Positions 1-7,488 are shown, numbered from the stretch's first letter. The stretch is 21,620 bases of DNA from an uncultured Lachnospiraceae bacterium (GCA_934438085.1 CAKSBC010000025.1:1-21620); one strand, 5' to 3'. Made by a program: numbers and translations. Notes: a model not told the origin generated them from the letters alone.

Positions 1-425
1 TCCTACAACTGCTGTTCCATTCACCACAAATGAGCCGCAGTCATATGTATTAGGTGGGAGAAACCACCCTTTACATAGTAACTCTTGAAAGACTCTTTTC
101 TTCTTTCCTCCCAAAATGCACAAAACCCTGAGTTACAGGTGTTCCGTGCATCTGAACATAAAAACTATTTTTGAATGAGCTTATTATTACCACACAAATG
201 TGTACATAATATGCGTAACTGCGGCAACTAACGGAATAGCAATCAGTGTTCTTTCTACAAACAGAATCACAATATCCATAAATTTACGCAGTGTCAAGGC
301 TGCTTACACCATAGGCTTAGGCTTTAGCCATGGCACTGCACAATCCGTCTGATATATGACTTCCAACCAACGGAAGGATTACTTGAATTTAATGATATGT
401 CACCAACACTTTTTGTCCTATATAC
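1..425. other. Non-coding or degraded stretch at the left edge
   Basis: No intact gene is visible on either strand. On the minus strand a short open stretch (about 213-330) would encode a hydrophobic peptide ending IMYTFVW before a stop, which reads like the tail of a membrane protein, but I do not recognise the family. Short imperfect inverted repeats occur near 50-67 and 361-377; neither has a T-run, so I see no convincing terminator for the transporter operon that ends at 426. The stretch may be decayed coding sequence. Confidence 0.4.
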
Positions 426-1181
426 CTAAAAAAGCGGTTTATCTGCTTTTATCAGAAACATTGGAGTTGAACGGTACATAATCTGTTCTTCAGGTGTATA
501 GATTCGTTCTTGAAAATCCTTTACACAATCTACATTTTCATAGCCAACCCTCTTAATAGCTTCCAAGTCCCATTCCGGTCGTATTCTTGCGCACATAGGC
601 ATATTCTTTCGAAAAGATTCCATGTCCTTTGAATGATCATGTCGTTTAAATCCCGGATACTTTTCTGCCAATTCCTTAAGATCTGCTTCGTATGCGAGCC
701 GTAACTCTTCATTAAATAATCTGCGGTTCCAGTTGGCATCAAAGATCAGCACTCTTCCACCAGGTTTCAAAACTCGCATCCATTCTCTGTATGCTGCTTC
801 TGCATCTATGATAGTCCATGCGACATTACGGCTGATAATCAAATCAAACTGTGCATCGGTGAAAGGCAGCTTTTGAGTATCTGCAACCTTGAAATCAATA
901 CAAGCATGATATGCCAGAGCATTTGCTTCAGCCTCCTCGACCATGGCCTGCGTACAATCGACTGCCGTTACATCATGCCCTTTCAAAGCCATAATGATTG
1001 CAAAAAAACCAGGCCCTGTACCTACGTCCAAAATACACCTTTTCTCAGAAACGTCAGCATTTTCTTCGATAAGTGCCTCCCAGGCGGAACGTTTGAAGCT
1101 TTCAAGTTCATTCAAAATCCCGTTGCTGTAATTTGGCGCACTTTCAGTCCAGTTTTTAATTACCAATTCTTCGTGATTCAT
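426..1181 (-). CDS. Class I SAM-dependent methyltransferase, last gene of a Nik-type importer operon
   Basis: A 251-residue Rossmann-fold methyltransferase of the Methyltransf_11/25 type. Motif I (LDVGTGPGF) lies at residues 51-59, the acidic end of strand 2 (VTAVD) at about 70-74, and the post-motif region LKPGGRVLIFDANW at about 138-151. It should be cytoplasmic and transfer a methyl group from SAM to a small molecule; the substrate cannot be read from the sequence. It starts one base after the stop of the binding-protein gene (TGA-T-ATG) with an AAAGGA ribosome site inside the end of that gene, so the two are translationally coupled. Being cotranscribed with a NikA-type importer suggests a role in making, modifying or releasing the imported metal chelator, but that is inference. 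A generic housekeeping methyltransferase is the alternative. Confidence 0.85.
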   Translation of the reverse strand: MNHEELVIKNWTESAPNYSNGILNELESFKRSAWEALIEENADVSEKRCILDVGTGPGFFAIIMALKGHDVTAVDCTQAMVEEAEANALAYHACIDFKVADTQKLPFTDAQFDLIISRNVAWTIIDAEAAYREWMRVLKPGGRVLIFDANWNRRLFNEELRLAYEADLKELAEKYPGFKRHDHSKDMESFRKNMPMCARIRPEWDLEAIKRVGYENVDCVKDFQERIYTPEEQIMYRSTPMFLIKADKPLF

Positions 1182-1182
1182 A

Positions 1183-2856
1183 TCATTCCTTTACATCCAA
1201 AGTCGTCCAGTTCACAGGTGCATAATTATTTACGCCAATATCAAAATGACTGATTCTTTCTGTGTTCACCGCAAACGTGGATACTGGAAAATATACAGGT
1301 ATTGATAAGGCATTTTCAGAAATGTATCCAAAAACTTCATCATAATCTGCCTGTCTCTTCTGTTCATCAAGCTCCTGAAGAGTTTCTTTGATTTTTCCCT
1401 GAAGGTGTTCATCATCCCAGACAAGAGAGAAGCTTCTTCCCGCATAAGGAGTGAAAAGCTCCAAAATAGAACCATGAGGTACCCAGGAATCCGATGAAGT
1501 CCTGTGTAATTCAAGATCAAAATCCCTTGTTTCACTATATGCCTGGTTGTATCCATTCTTATCCAGCAATACTAGTTCAATATCTATGCCAACTTCACCA
1601 TACTGATACTGCAGGAATTCAGCCAGCGGCTTCCACTCAGGGAATTCCTCATCGGAATAAACAAGACGAAGTTTCAGGTTTGTCCCGTCCTTTTCTCTGA
1701 TTCCATCTCCGTTGGTATCTATAATCCCTGCTTCATCCAACAACTCCTTAGCTTTCTCAGGATCGTACTTATAACCATAGTTGTTTTCAGGTGTGGTATA
1801 TGGGACAGATTCCTGATACATACCAGTTGCCGTCGCTCCCATCCCATCCATAACTCCGGTTGCAATTGCTTCTTTATCAATGGCATAGCCAAAAGCACGT
1901 CTTACGTTTACATCAGAAAACAATTCATTATTCTGATTAAATGTAATAAAATGTGAACACATAGTCGGTTTGGTCGAGACTTCGATTCCCGGAGTCTGCT
2001 CAAGACTCGGTATACTCTCGATAGCAACCTTGGCCATCAGATCGCCGCCGACAATATCAACTTCTCCACTCTGAAGAGCCATGATTCTTGCCTGGGCATC
2101 CGGAATGACCTTAAATCGGATTCTATCGATCTTAGGCTTCTCGCCCCAGTAATACGGGTTCGGCACTAATGTGAACTCATTATCTTTTTCATAGCTTTCC
2201 ACCATCCATTGACCGGTTCCAATAGGTTTTGTAAACTCTCCGTCTGCATTCAAAGAATTAGGGCTCAAAAACCTGTTAGGTCTTGGATATGTCTGTTCTA
2301 TCAGTATTGCATACGCCGAATTAGTATATGTCACCTCAAGCGTATAATCATCCAAAACTTCTATCTTATCCACATGGCTTGAGCTTAAAATCGTATGCCT
2401 GTCACTGTTGACCCATCGTTCCATATTCATTTTAGCTACTTCTGCATTGAAATCGGATCCGTCAGAAAATTTCACTCCCTGTCTGAGATGATATGTATAG
2501 ACTTTACCATCGTCTGAAATGTCCCATGATTCTGCGAGTGTAGGAATAATTTCTCCATTACCGCCGTCCTCTGTGAGGCCATCATAAATCATCTTATATA
2601 AAAAATGAGGTCCATTATATGTTGCGGCATCAAGCTGATCTATAGCGCCGTCTTTGAAAATTGCGACATTGACCTCCTTAACACCATCACTTTTCTGTGT
2701 GTTTTCAGAAGTTGTTTGTGTAACTCCTGAGGCTGATGTTTTTGTTTCAGCGGTGTTTTCCTGTGCTTCATTTGTTGAAGAAGAATTGCTTCCAGAACCG
2801 CACGCTGTAAGTGCTAAAGCTAACGCTGCAATAAATGTGATCCATTGTTTTTTCAT
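1183..2856 (-). CDS. NikA/CntA-type extracellular solute-binding lipoprotein of an ABC importer
   Basis: A 557-residue SBP_bac_5 (cluster C) binding protein. The signal peptide ends in lipobox LTAC with lipidated Cys19, followed by a Ser/Thr/Asn-rich linker to about residue 56. The protein is therefore anchored to the outer face of the membrane and feeds ligand to the permeases. Similarity to E. coli NikA is visible in RPNRF (192-196; NikA has RPFRF), PIGTGQW (211-217), YYWGEKP (235-241) and HRT (451-453; NikA has FHRTW). In NikA an Arg in this region and the His near the HRT motif contact the metal-chelate ligand. This favours nickel/metallophore over peptide uptake, but not decisively, because the Opp/Dpp/Nik families overlap. 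A DTNGDGIRE segment (380-388) resembles a calcium loop common in Gram-positive members. Ribosome site AAGGGG precedes the ATG; 43 bases separate it from the upstream ATPase. Confidence 0.88.
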   Translation of the reverse strand: MKKQWITFIAALALALTACGSGSNSSSTNEAQENTAETKTSASGVTQTTSENTQKSDGVKEVNVAIFKDGAIDQLDAATYNGPHFLYKMIYDGLTEDGGNGEIIPTLAESWDISDDGKVYTYHLRQGVKFSDGSDFNAEVAKMNMERWVNSDRHTILSSSHVDKIEVLDDYTLEVTYTNSAYAILIEQTYPRPNRFLSPNSLNADGEFTKPIGTGQWMVESYEKDNEFTLVPNPYYWGEKPKIDRIRFKVIPDAQARIMALQSGEVDIVGGDLMAKVAIESIPSLEQTPGIEVSTKPTMCSHFITFNQNNELFSDVNVRRAFGYAIDKEAIATGVMDGMGATATGMYQESVPYTTPENNYGYKYDPEKAKELLDEAGIIDTNGDGIREKDGTNLKLRLVYSDEEFPEWKPLAEFLQYQYGEVGIDIELVLLDKNGYNQAYSETRDFDLELHRTSSDSWVPHGSILELFTPYAGRSFSLVWDDEHLQGKIKETLQELDEQKRQADYDEVFGYISENALSIPVYFPVSTFAVNTERISHFDIGVNNYAPVNWTTLDVKE

Positions 2857-2899
2857 ATTGTTTTACCCCTTGTTATTAATACTACGCTTCTAAGGTTAC

Positions 2900-3835
2900 T
2901 CATTTATGTAAATGACAGGCTGAAAAGTGCCCTGGCTGCACTTCTTTTAAATCCGGCTCAGATTCAAAACATTCTCCGATGGCATACAAGCAACGGTTTT
3001 GGAACGGACATCCCCTTTCGATTCGTTCCTTGTCGTTATTTTCCTTAAACAACAGTTTTCGTTTCGAGCGCTGTGTCGGATCTGTAGATAAAGCTGCTGA
3101 GAGAAGCGCCTGAGTGTAAGGATGAATACCTTCTGTATATGTATCCGGCAGTAGTTCCACCAGTTTTCCTAGATACATAACTGCAACTCGGTCACATACC
3201 GCCCGAACCGCTTCTATATCATGCGATATAAAAAGGTAAGTAGATCCATGTTCCTGCTTCAGTCGGTACAGAATTCTTAATATCTGATTTTTGAGTGCAT
3301 AATCAATACTTGAAACTGCTTCATCACATACAACGAATTTGGGATCTAAAATCAGTGCCCTGGCTATACCTACTCTTTGCCTTTGTCCACCCGACAGTTC
3401 TCTGCTGTACCTATCAAGATACTCAGAATTCAAGCCCACTTCTTCAAGTGCTCTCTCGATTTGATAGTTAATTGATCCCTGAATACATTCGGGATAATTC
3501 GACAACGGCTCGCTCAGAATCTGCCTTACGTTAAAAAACGGATTAAAGGCATTTGAGCTTCCTTGAAAAATCATCTGCATGTCTTTTCGAATTTTCCGCA
3601 TATCATTGTAAGAAGCTCTTGTAATGTCCTGTCCCCTGAAGATGATACTCCCATCGCTTGGTTGCAGAAGCCGCAGCATCAGTTTCCCCAGCGTACTTTT
3701 TCCGCAGCCTGATTCTCCGACAACCCCCAGGATTTCTCCTTCTTTAACCTGCAGGCTGACATGAGAAACTGCTTCTATCTTCTGAGAACCCCTGCCAAAT
3801 ATCTTCGAAAGATCCTTAACCTCTGCAATACTCAT
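2900..3835 (-). CDS. Second ATPase of the importer (NikE/OppF type)
   Basis: An ABC ATPase that powers the importer at the inner membrane face. Numbered from an upstream ATG at 3850, it has Walker A GESGCGKST (45-53), signature LSGGQRQRV (152-160), Walker B FVVCDE (172-177) and switch His210, followed by the Opp/Dpp C-terminal extension with its Cys motif CPFQNRC and two further Cys (281, 287, 294, 312). The ATG at 3850 overlaps the previous stop as ATGA, but an AAAGGTG ribosome site lies just before the in-frame ATG at 3835. I take 3835 as the start because typical members begin near MSIAEVKDL; the 3850 start would add five residues. The D-loop reads SSID instead of the common SALD. It pairs with the preceding ATPase as a heterodimer. 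Confidence 0.9.
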   Translation of the reverse strand: MSIAEVKDLSKIFGRGSQKIEAVSHVSLQVKEGEILGVVGESGCGKSTLGKLMLRLLQPSDGSIIFRGQDITRASYNDMRKIRKDMQMIFQGSSNAFNPFFNVRQILSEPLSNYPECIQGSINYQIERALEEVGLNSEYLDRYSRELSGGQRQRVGIARALILDPKFVVCDEAVSSIDYALKNQILRILYRLKQEHGSTYLFISHDIEAVRAVCDRVAVMYLGKLVELLPDTYTEGIHPYTQALLSAALSTDPTQRSKRKLLFKENNDKERIERGCPFQNRCLYAIGECFESEPDLKEVQPGHFSACHLHK

Positions 3836-3846
3836 TCCCGCACCTT

Positions 3847-4674
3847 TCATTCCGCTTTTTCTTTGGCATATTCGCGCCTGATATCGATATGCTCCATCAG
3901 TTTTTTTGTGTATTCATCCTGAGGTGCCTGAAACACATTCTGTACATTTCCGTGTTCTACGATTTTTCCATCTTTGATCACATACATGTAATCAGCTGTC
4001 TGAGCCACAACCCCCAGGTCATGCGTTATGAGAATGATTCCAACGCCTAAATCCCGTATCCTCTCCAGCTCCTCCAGAATTGCTGCTTGTGTTGTAAGGT
4101 CAAGAGACGATGTGGGTTCATCCGCGATCAAAACACTGGCATTTGCTATCAGTCCCATCGCTACCATGACCCTCTGGCACATACCGCCGGATAATTCGAA
4201 CGGGTAACTCTCAAGAATACTTTCAGAGTGCAAGAGTCCGACTCTCACAAGCGCTTTATTGAATAAGTCCCATGAATTCTGCATGGTTACAGATGGATCA
4301 TGTATTCTCAGTGTCTCCAGCATATGCTTTTTCACCTTAATAACTGGATTCAAAGCGCTTGTCGGCTCCTGAAAAATCATTGCAATTTCCTTGCCGCGAA
4401 CCTTCTGCATCTCTTTTTCCGACAGTTTTCTGAGATCTCTTCCATTCAGGAGCACTTCGCCGCCAACGACTCGGCCGGGAGATTCAATCAAATCAAGAAT
4501 CGAAAGCGACATCACTGACTTTCCGCTTCCGGATCCTCCGATCAAGGCAGTTATCCGTCCAGGATAAACATCCAGTGATACGTCATCCACAGCTTTTACT
4601 ATATGGTTTTTGCCCGGAAACCAGGTCTGCAGATTCCTGACGCTAAGAACAGGCTGTAAATCATGATTTTCCAT
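3847..4674 (-). CDS. First ATPase of the importer (NikD/OppD type)
   Basis: A 275-residue ABC ATPase with Walker A GGSGSGKS (46-53), Q-loop Gln102, signature LSGGMCQRV (161-169), Walker B VLIADEP (181-187) and switch His218. The reading frame is open further upstream to 4758, but that would overlap the permease by about 100 bases and lacks a ribosome site. AAGGAG at 4682-4687 points to the tandem ATGs at 4677 and 4674; I chose 4674, giving 7 bases of spacing. The true gene overlaps the end of the permease gene by 14 bases. It lacks the Cys-containing C-terminal extension of its partner and is NikD-like in length. The signature has Cys166 where most relatives have Arg (LSGGMRQRV), a mild oddity unlikely to abolish ATP binding. 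Confidence 0.9.
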   Translation of the reverse strand: MENHDLQPVLSVRNLQTWFPGKNHIVKAVDDVSLDVYPGRITALIGGSGSGKSVMSLSILDLIESPGRVVGGEVLLNGRDLRKLSEKEMQKVRGKEIAMIFQEPTSALNPVIKVKKHMLETLRIHDPSVTMQNSWDLFNKALVRVGLLHSESILESYPFELSGGMCQRVMVAMGLIANASVLIADEPTSSLDLTTQAAILEELERIRDLGVGIILITHDLGVVAQTADYMYVIKDGKIVEHGNVQNVFQAPQDEYTKKLMEHIDIRREYAKEKAE

Positions 4675-5530
4675 CATTGGTCTCCTTAACGATTGCCCGG
4701 TCTTCGGAAGTAGGTAGCATCGCATCATTAAATCCTTCTCCCAAAAGATTGAAAGCAAAAACCGAGATAACTATAGCCAAACCTGGCCATAACAACATTT
4801 TTGGCTCTGTCATAATAAACTGACGTCCATCATTCAGCATTACTCCCCAGTCTGCCGTAGGTGGCTGTGAACCGAGCCCGATAAAGGAAAAGCTGGCGAT
4901 ATGCGTTATTACTGCCGCTATTCTCAATGTTGCGTACACTATGATTGAAGAAACAGTGTTCGGAAGGATATGTCTCATAATAATGGTAAGTCTGGAATCT
5001 CCGGCAGCTTCCGCCGCAACCACATATTCCATTTCCTTAATCTTCATAACCTGACTTCGTACTATCCTAGCAAACGGAGCCCACCAGAGAAAAATGAACA
5101 CGTAAATTATATTCTTAAGACTTGGTCCAAAAATACCAACAATCGCCAGCGCCAGTAATGAAGACGGAAAGGTTGATGCAATATCCGCCATCCTCATTAT
5201 TACACTATCAACAACTCCGCCTGTATATCCGGCAATTATTCCCAAGGGAATTCCAATTATGAGAATAACTACAGTTACTATCATTGCAGAAAACAAACTT
5301 GTTCGTGTTCCAAGAATGATCCTTGATAAAATGCAACGCCCCAGTTGATCCGTCCCTAGTGGAAATTCAGACGATGGTGTTGCCAGTTTATTGACAATGT
5401 TAACTTTATATGGATTGTTCGGCACAAGACTTTCCGCGAAAAGGCCAACGAAGACCAGAATGATCACTATGATCAGTCCCAACATTCCTGTTCTATTATG
5501 TAAAAATCTTTTCAGTATTATTTTCAGCAT
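4661..5530 (-). CDS. Inner permease of the importer (NikC/OppC/DppC type)
   Basis: A 289-residue BPD_transp_1 permease with about six membrane segments. It has an N-terminal anchoring helix (about 10-32), the PLGTDQLGR motif typical of OppC/NikC after the first periplasmic loop (about 57-65), and an EAA loop EYVVAAEAAGDSRL that docks to an ATPase. It forms the membrane channel together with the NikB-type permease. It starts 11 bases after that gene and ends overlapping the first ATPase gene, consistent with one transcript. The ribosome site AGAGGA is only moderate. Family membership is clear; substrate is inferred from the binding protein. Confidence 0.9.
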   Translation of the reverse strand: MLKIILKRFLHNRTGMLGLIIVIILVFVGLFAESLVPNNPYKVNIVNKLATPSSEFPLGTDQLGRCILSRIILGTRTSLFSAMIVTVVILIIGIPLGIIAGYTGGVVDSVIMRMADIASTFPSSLLALAIVGIFGPSLKNIIYVFIFLWWAPFARIVRSQVMKIKEMEYVVAAEAAGDSRLTIIMRHILPNTVSSIIVYATLRIAAVITHIASFSFIGLGSQPPTADWGVMLNDGRQFIMTEPKMLLWPGLAIVISVFAFNLLGEGFNDAMLPTSEDRAIVKETNDGKS

Positions 5531-5541
5531 TGCAGTTCCTC

Positions 5542-6489
5542 TTACTCTGCATTAATGCGGGGATCAATATACATATAAACAATATCCAGGACAAGATTCA
5601 CTGTTACATATGCCATCAAAACGATCATTATATATCCTTGCACCACAGGCAAATCTTTTAGCTTCATGCTTGAGATTGCATATTGTCCTATACCATTCCA
5701 TGAAAAAATTGTCTCAATTGCAACCGAGCCTGCAACCAGCTTTCCAAAATTAATACCCACTAATGTGATTACCGGCATAATCGCGTTTTTTAGCCCATGA
5801 AATAATAAAGTCTTCGCTTCGCTAAGTCCTCTGGCCCTTGCCGCCTTCATGAATTCAAAAGATCTCACTTCAATCAGGTTTTCTCGTAAAACTCTTATAT
5901 ATGTAGAAGCATATTGAAGTGCCAGCGCAAGAGTCGGAAGCCATATATTCTGCATCTTACTGCCAGACACTACAGGAGCGACTTTCCACTTTACTCCAAA
6001 AAAGTATAAAAGTATAAGACCTATACAAAACTCCGGGATTGTAGCTCCAACAGATGATATGATTCGAATAAGCTGATCCGGCAACTTGTTTCTATACCTT
6101 GCAGCTATTAATGCGACTGGGACTGAAATCAAGATAGAAACCAAACTTGCTGTGATTGCAAGCTTCATTGTGGCTGGAAACCTCGATAAGATTTCTTCTG
6201 TTACAGGACGATGCGTCTGGAAAGAATTACCAAAATCAAGATGAATTGCCTTGCGAAGCCAATTTATATACTGTATCGGGATTGGATAGTTTAATCCCAA
6301 TTCCTCTCTGACCGCATGCAAGCTTTCTTCTGTCGGTGTAATGCCCTGATTTTGAAGTGTAATGGAAGCTATATCTCCGGCAGATACATTACTTAACCAA
6401 AATGCCAAAATGGTGACAATTAATAAAATCGGAATAAGCTGTATTACTCGTCGACATATAAGAATTGTTTTCGTATGAGTTCTGTTCAA
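5542..6489 (-). CDS. Outer permease of the importer (NikB/OppB/DppB type), TTG start
   Basis: A 315-residue BPD_transp_1 permease and the first gene of the transporter operon. It has an N-terminal membrane helix followed by the OppB-family extracytoplasmic domain (LNYPIPIQYINWLRKA region), then the membrane core with EAA loop EFMKAARARGLSEA. I set the start at the TTG at 6489-6487: a perfect AAGGAGGT (6497-6504) stands 7 bases before it, whereas the upstream in-frame ATG at 6519 lies before that ribosome site and has none of its own. Its end is 11 bases before the second permease gene. A promoter (6775-6803) and a leader with an intrinsic terminator (6586-6626) lie upstream, so expression is probably controlled by attenuation. 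Confidence 0.9.
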   Translation of the reverse strand: MNRTHTKTILICRRVIQLIPILLIVTILAFWLSNVSAGDIASITLQNQGITPTEESLHAVREELGLNYPIPIQYINWLRKAIHLDFGNSFQTHRPVTEEILSRFPATMKLAITASLVSILISVPVALIAARYRNKLPDQLIRIISSVGATIPEFCIGLILLYFFGVKWKVAPVVSGSKMQNIWLPTLALALQYASTYIRVLRENLIEVRSFEFMKAARARGLSEAKTLLFHGLKNAIMPVITLVGINFGKLVAGSVAIETIFSWNGIGQYAISSMKLKDLPVVQGYIMIVLMAYVTVNLVLDIVYMYIDPRINAE

Positions 6490-6585
6490 TATAATTACCT
6501 CCTTAAAAGGCCTTTGCATGAAAACATATGCACAATGAAATGCGGTGCTCAGTCCTGGGCTGGCGATCCTTATTCAAAATTAAAT

Positions 6586-6626
6586 AAAAAAAGGCATACG
6601 ATCCTCTGCTGACGATCGTGTGCCTT
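6586..6626 (-). terminator. Intrinsic terminator in the importer operon leader (attenuator candidate)
   Basis: A 13-bp stem (6591-6603 with 6614-6626, one G-U pair) with a 10-base loop, followed on the minus strand by seven T. It lies downstream of a promoter and about 100 bases before the first gene's start, so it is placed to stop transcription before the operon unless antitermination occurs. A GTGT/ACAC pairing just upstream could compete with the stem. Confidence 0.85.
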
Positions 6627-6768
6627 CAGTACACATTTTTCATGCATATTTTCTGACATCAGAAGGATTTATTCTGTGATGTCCAATATGCGCTTCATCA
6701 TCTTCTGACTACTTCTTCAGTCATTACAAGCTTCCTGCCTGAGATGATACTGTTTTTTTATTACAGCA
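6627..6768 (-). promoter_or_regulatory. Structured 5' leader of the importer operon (possible riboswitch)
   Basis: Reading the minus strand, three nested pairings are visible upstream of the terminator. A 7-bp stem ATCATCT/AGATGAT (6742-6748 with 6697-6703) encloses a small GACT/AGTC hairpin. A 7-bp GCATATT/AATATGC stem (6685-6691 with 6644-6650) encloses a second perfect 7-bp stem GACATCA/TGATGTC (6677-6683 with 6655-6661). I do not recognise a known riboswitch class. The arrangement of structured domain, terminator and importer gene fits a metal- or metabolite-sensing leader. Confidence 0.5.
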
Positions 6769-6774
6769 TTCTTT

Positions 6775-6803
6775 TTTATATCACAGCATAATAAATTCTT
6801 CAA
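6775..6803 (-). promoter_or_regulatory. Sigma-A-type promoter of the importer operon
   Basis: TTGAAG (6798-6803), a 17-base spacer and TATAAA (6775-6780) on the minus strand. Transcription would begin near 6768, giving a leader of about 280 bases before the first gene. Confidence 0.6.
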
Positions 6804-6956
6804 GTCCTATTTTGGAGATGTATGCATTTTCCTTTTATTGGGAAATCATCATCTTCTTTAGCTTTAATTTAGCAAACCTTGAAAATTTTCATTTCTGCTC
6901 ATAATTCATGGCGGCAGCTGCTCATAATGATTTTAATAATAGTTTATCCCGAATTA

Positions 6957-6984
6957 TTGACACCCTATATAATAGGTTTATTGT
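6957..6984 (+). promoter_or_regulatory. Promoter and palindromic operator of the decayed toxin-antitoxin module
   Basis: TTGACA (6957-6962), 16 bases, TATTGT (6979-6984). Within the spacer is the palindrome CCTATATAATAGG (6964-6976, 5-bp arms), which also contains a TATAAT. Palindromes overlapping the promoter are usual autoregulation sites of toxin-antitoxin operons; the operator role is inferred. Confidence 0.45.
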
Positions 6985-7005
6985 ATTCTTTTGGAGTATT
7001 CATTT

Positions 7006-7080
7006 ATGACAAGAACATTTTTTGAAATTCCATTGTTTACGAAAGGATGGAACGGACCGGAAAGGAATGTAGTACTATGA
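7006..7080 (+). pseudogene. Remnant of a RelE/HigB-type toxin gene
   Basis: A 24-codon frame starting MTRTFFEIPLFTKGW with a GGAG ribosome site 9-10 bases upstream. The opening resembles the first 15 residues of RelE/ParE-superfamily toxins of the HigB2 type (M-RTF-E-PLFTK-W), which are normally about 100-115 residues. Here it passes directly to a short tail ending NVVL and stops, so nearly all of the toxin fold is missing. The stop overlaps the next ATG as ATGA, the usual toxin-antitoxin junction. I infer an internal deletion that joined the first and last codons; the family call rests on a short match. Confidence 0.5.
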
Positions 7081-7139
7081 ATTCTTTGTTTGATGATCTT
7101 AAGGAAGGTCTGCAGGAAGCAATCGATTTTGAGCAACAG
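7077..7139 (+). pseudogene. 5' fragment of a HigA/XRE-type antitoxin gene
   Basis: Twenty-one codons (MNSLFDDLKEGL then QEAIDFEQQ) resemble the N-terminus of antitoxins that follow HigB2-like toxins, which go on to a helix-turn-helix domain. The ATG overlaps the stop of the preceding toxin remnant. From 7140 on, the sequence is the terminator of the minus-strand tRNA operon, so the DNA-binding domain is gone and the frame simply runs antisense into tRNA-Gly. The gene cannot encode a functional antitoxin. Confidence 0.5.
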
Positions 7140-7173
7140 AAAAACGGAAACTCCTTATCTACAAGGGTTTCCG
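7140..7173 (-). terminator. Terminator of the tRNA-Phe/tRNA-Gly operon
   Basis: Stem CGGAAAC/GTTTCCG (7145-7151 with 7167-7173) continues into CCTT/AAGG (7153-7156 with 7163-7166) and is followed on the minus strand by five T. It begins 13 bases after the 3' end of tRNA-Gly. Confidence 0.85.
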
Positions 7174-7186
7174 CTGAAATAAAAGA

Positions 7187-7258
7187 AGCGCGAGACGGGG
7201 ATCGAACCCGCGACCTTCGCCTTGGCAAGGCGACGCTCCACCACTGAGCCACTCGCGC
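7187..7258 (-). tRNA. tRNA-Gly(GCC)
   Basis: A complete cloverleaf on the minus strand with acceptor GCGCGAG/CTCGCGC, anticodon stem TCGCC/GGCGA around loop TTGCCAA (anticodon GCC), T-loop TTCGATC and discriminator T, as usual for bacterial tRNA-Gly. CCA is not encoded. It lies 9 bases downstream of tRNA-Phe in one transcript. Confidence 0.97.
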
Positions 7259-7267
7259 ATAGATAAC

Positions 7268-7340
7268 TGCCTCAGGCCAGAATCGAACTGGCGACACATG
7301 GATTTTCAGTCCATTGCTCTACCAACTGAGCTACCGAGGC
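7268..7340 (-). tRNA. tRNA-Phe(GAA)
   Basis: A complete cloverleaf on the minus strand with acceptor GCCTCGG/CTGAGGC (one G-U), anticodon stem ATGGA/TCCAT around CTGAAAA (anticodon GAA), T-loop TTCGATT and discriminator A. CCA is not encoded. It is the first gene of the Phe-Gly unit. Confidence 0.97.
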
Positions 7341-7379
7341 ATTTGCCTTCGGGACTGAACTCCCGCTGACAGCATGATT

Positions 7380-7408
7380 AGTTTACTAGAAAGCTATCCT
7401 TTTGTCAA
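7380..7408 (-). promoter_or_regulatory. Promoter of the tRNA-Phe/Gly operon
   Basis: Consensus TTGACA (7403-7408), 17-base spacer, TAAACT (7380-7385) on the minus strand, about 40 bases before tRNA-Phe. It is back to back with the tRNA-Cys promoter. Confidence 0.8.
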
Positions 7409-7443
7409 CACAATTTTTTATTATTTTCTTTTTATTTTATGGC

Positions 7444-7472
7444 TTGACCTTTTATGCGATACATTGTATACT
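7444..7472 (+). promoter_or_regulatory. Promoter of tRNA-Cys
   Basis: TTGACC (7444-7449), 17-base spacer, TATACT (7467-7472), 16 bases before the tRNA 5' end. Confidence 0.82.
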
Positions 7473-7488
7473 GAGGAAGTTAATTGAT

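Noticed and set aside
873..1253. 126-codon plus-strand ORF
   Set aside because: Antisense to the methyltransferase, whose SAM motif is clear.
4675..4758. N-terminal extension of the first importer ATPase
   Set aside because: It would overlap the permease by about 100 bases; the ribosome site AAGGAG and the family's usual start point to the ATG at 4674.
6490..6519. ATG start at 6519 for the first permease
   Set aside because: It lies upstream of a perfect AAGGAGGT that is correctly spaced for the TTG at 6489.
7037..7297. Minus-strand 86-codon ORF across the tRNA genes
   Set aside because: It reads through tRNA-Phe, tRNA-Gly and their terminator; the apparent protein is a translation of tRNA sequence.
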